Assembly: GCF_900637055.1 (NCBI RefSeq)
Contig: NZ_LR134338.1
Location: forward strand, 3,668,001 to 3,732,000
Direction: 5' to 3'
Source: Brevibacillus brevis
GTDB lineage: Bacteria; Bacillota; Bacilli; Brevibacillales; Brevibacillaceae
DNA length: 64,000 nt
Positions 63,334 to 64,000 of the stretch are shown piece after piece. The notes below the pieces were generated by a model that worked only from the letters and a program-made list of their open reading frames with translations, made no database searches and was not told the DNA's origin. The position numbers and the translations under genes are program-made. Each line of letters starts with the position of its first letter. Position 1 is the stretch's first letter.

Positions 63334-64000
63334 TTACTCCCATTCCCCTTGTAATTTCGTTCGTATTGCTTCGAAAAAGCCACCTTTTTTCCACTTGATC
63401 AGCGGGGTAACACACGGTGACTTTTTAATGTAAATCTGATCGCCGCCCTCGAGTCGATACCCAAACTGCCCGTCAATGGACAGTCCCATCTCTTGATGAA
63501 TGGCATCCACTTCGACCCGGATCGTTTGATTGCCTGACAGTACCATTGGTCGGGCCGTCAAGGAATGAGGAGCCACCGGTGTCAGTAATAGCATGTCCAC
63601 ATTGGGCGCCACTATTGGACCGCCTGCAGAGAGTGAGTATGCCGTTGAACCTGTCGCCGTAGAGACAATGACACCATCTCCGCTGAACGTCGCGACGTAC
63701 TCATCATCCAGAAAGACCGCACATTGAATGATCCGGCAAAATGACCCTTTTGCAATCCCTATATCATTCATTGCCGTGTATGTCCCCAGTGTGATTCCTT
63801 TTCGCACCAAACAGGCTTCCAGCATGGCTCTCTTTTCAATGTCGTACTTTCCAGAAAGGAGATTGTCTACAGCCTGAGGCAGATGCTCCGGTTCCGCTTC
63901 CGACAAAAAGCCCAACGTACCTAAATTAATTCCAAAGATCGGGATAGAGTGACCGGCAAGCTGGCGAGCAATTCTGAGTAGCGTGCCATCGCCTCCCAAT
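63334..64000 (-). CDS. nadF: NAD kinase, partial (N-terminus outside the window)
   Basis: Phosphorylates NAD to NADP with ATP. The visible 222 codons begin at the GGDGT motif (catalytic aspartate). [12 protein letters not shown] and [23 protein letters not shown] follow, and the C-terminal beta domain is complete. About the first 60 residues lie beyond position 64000. The gene ends 5 bp before argR. In many Firmicutes and Actinobacteria NAD kinase precedes argR or recN. Confidence 0.95.
   Translation of the reverse strand, partial: LGGDGTLLRIARQLAGHSIPIFGINLGTLGFLSEAEPEHLPQAVDNLLSGKYDIEKRAMLEACLVRKGITLGTYTAMNDIGIAKGSFCRIIQCAVFLDDEYVATFSGDGVIVSTATGSTAYSLSAGGPIVAPNVDMLLLTPVAPHSLTARPMVLSGNQTIRVEVDAIHQEMGLSIDGQFGYRLEGGDQIYIKKSPCVTPLIKWKKGGFFEAIRTKLQGEWE

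Overview
The window is a stretch of chromosome from an endospore-forming Firmicute. Gene content, gene order and protein sequences point to Brevibacillus or a close relative in the Paenibacillaceae. Almost every gene lies on the minus strand. The exceptions on the plus strand are a tiny mciZ-like gene, a 28-residue membrane peptide, a DUF2627 gene and a LysR-type regulator. I saw no rRNA, tRNA, CRISPR array, insertion sequence or prophage.

Right to left, which is the direction of transcription for most genes, the layout is as follows. (1) 64000-58500: NAD kinase (cut by the window edge), argR, recN, spoIVB and spo0A, the conserved order leading to the sporulation master regulator. The spo0A promoter region has a good sigma-H promoter and four Spo0A-box matches about 30 bp apart. 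(2) 58400-52200: accessory DNA. It holds an A+T-rich pair (an orphan protein and an acetyltransferase gene with a stop codon), a YtiB-type carbonic anhydrase, a YkuE-like phosphoesterase, and a LysR regulator divergent from a methyltransferase / VOC / methyltransferase operon. (3) 52180-48850: an overlapping four-gene operon of steA, steB-like, a family-2 glycosyltransferase and an MraY/WecA-like polyprenyl-phosphate sugar transferase. This is the least explained system here. (4) 48850-40050: the branched-chain amino acid catabolic locus (bkdR, bcd, lpdV, bkdAA, bkdAB, bkdB) with a sigma-54 promoter and candidate activator sites, but without ptb and buk. (5) 39820-37660: a large secreted repeat protein with a copper-amine-oxidase-N-like end. 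(6) 37330-29830: methylmalonyl-CoA epimerase, an M20 peptidase, DUF3866, mciZ, nudF, an EndoQ-like protein, spoIIM, fur, yqzK and xerD. (7) 29712-26338: nucleoside catabolism (deoB, punA, pdp). (8) 26007-17430: an Lrp regulator with the oppABCDF peptide transporter, then a chemoreceptor. (9) 17286-7631: dacF, spoIIAA-spoIIAB-sigF, the seven-gene spoVA operon and lysA. (10) 7506-85: a GGDEF-EAL-CBS-GGDEF protein, ppiB, an M50 protease, scpA-scpB, dacB and spmA-spmB.

Much of the region serves sporulation. Spo0A and sigma-H start the programme. SpoIIAA/AB/SigF set forespore identity. SpoIVB signals to the mother cell, SpoIIM helps engulfment, MciZ blocks FtsZ, DacB/SpmA/SpmB mature the cortex, and SpoVA moves dipicolinic acid. 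Several matching promoters can be read directly: sigma-F for dacF, sigma-H for spoIIA and spo0A, and sigma-G for spoVA.
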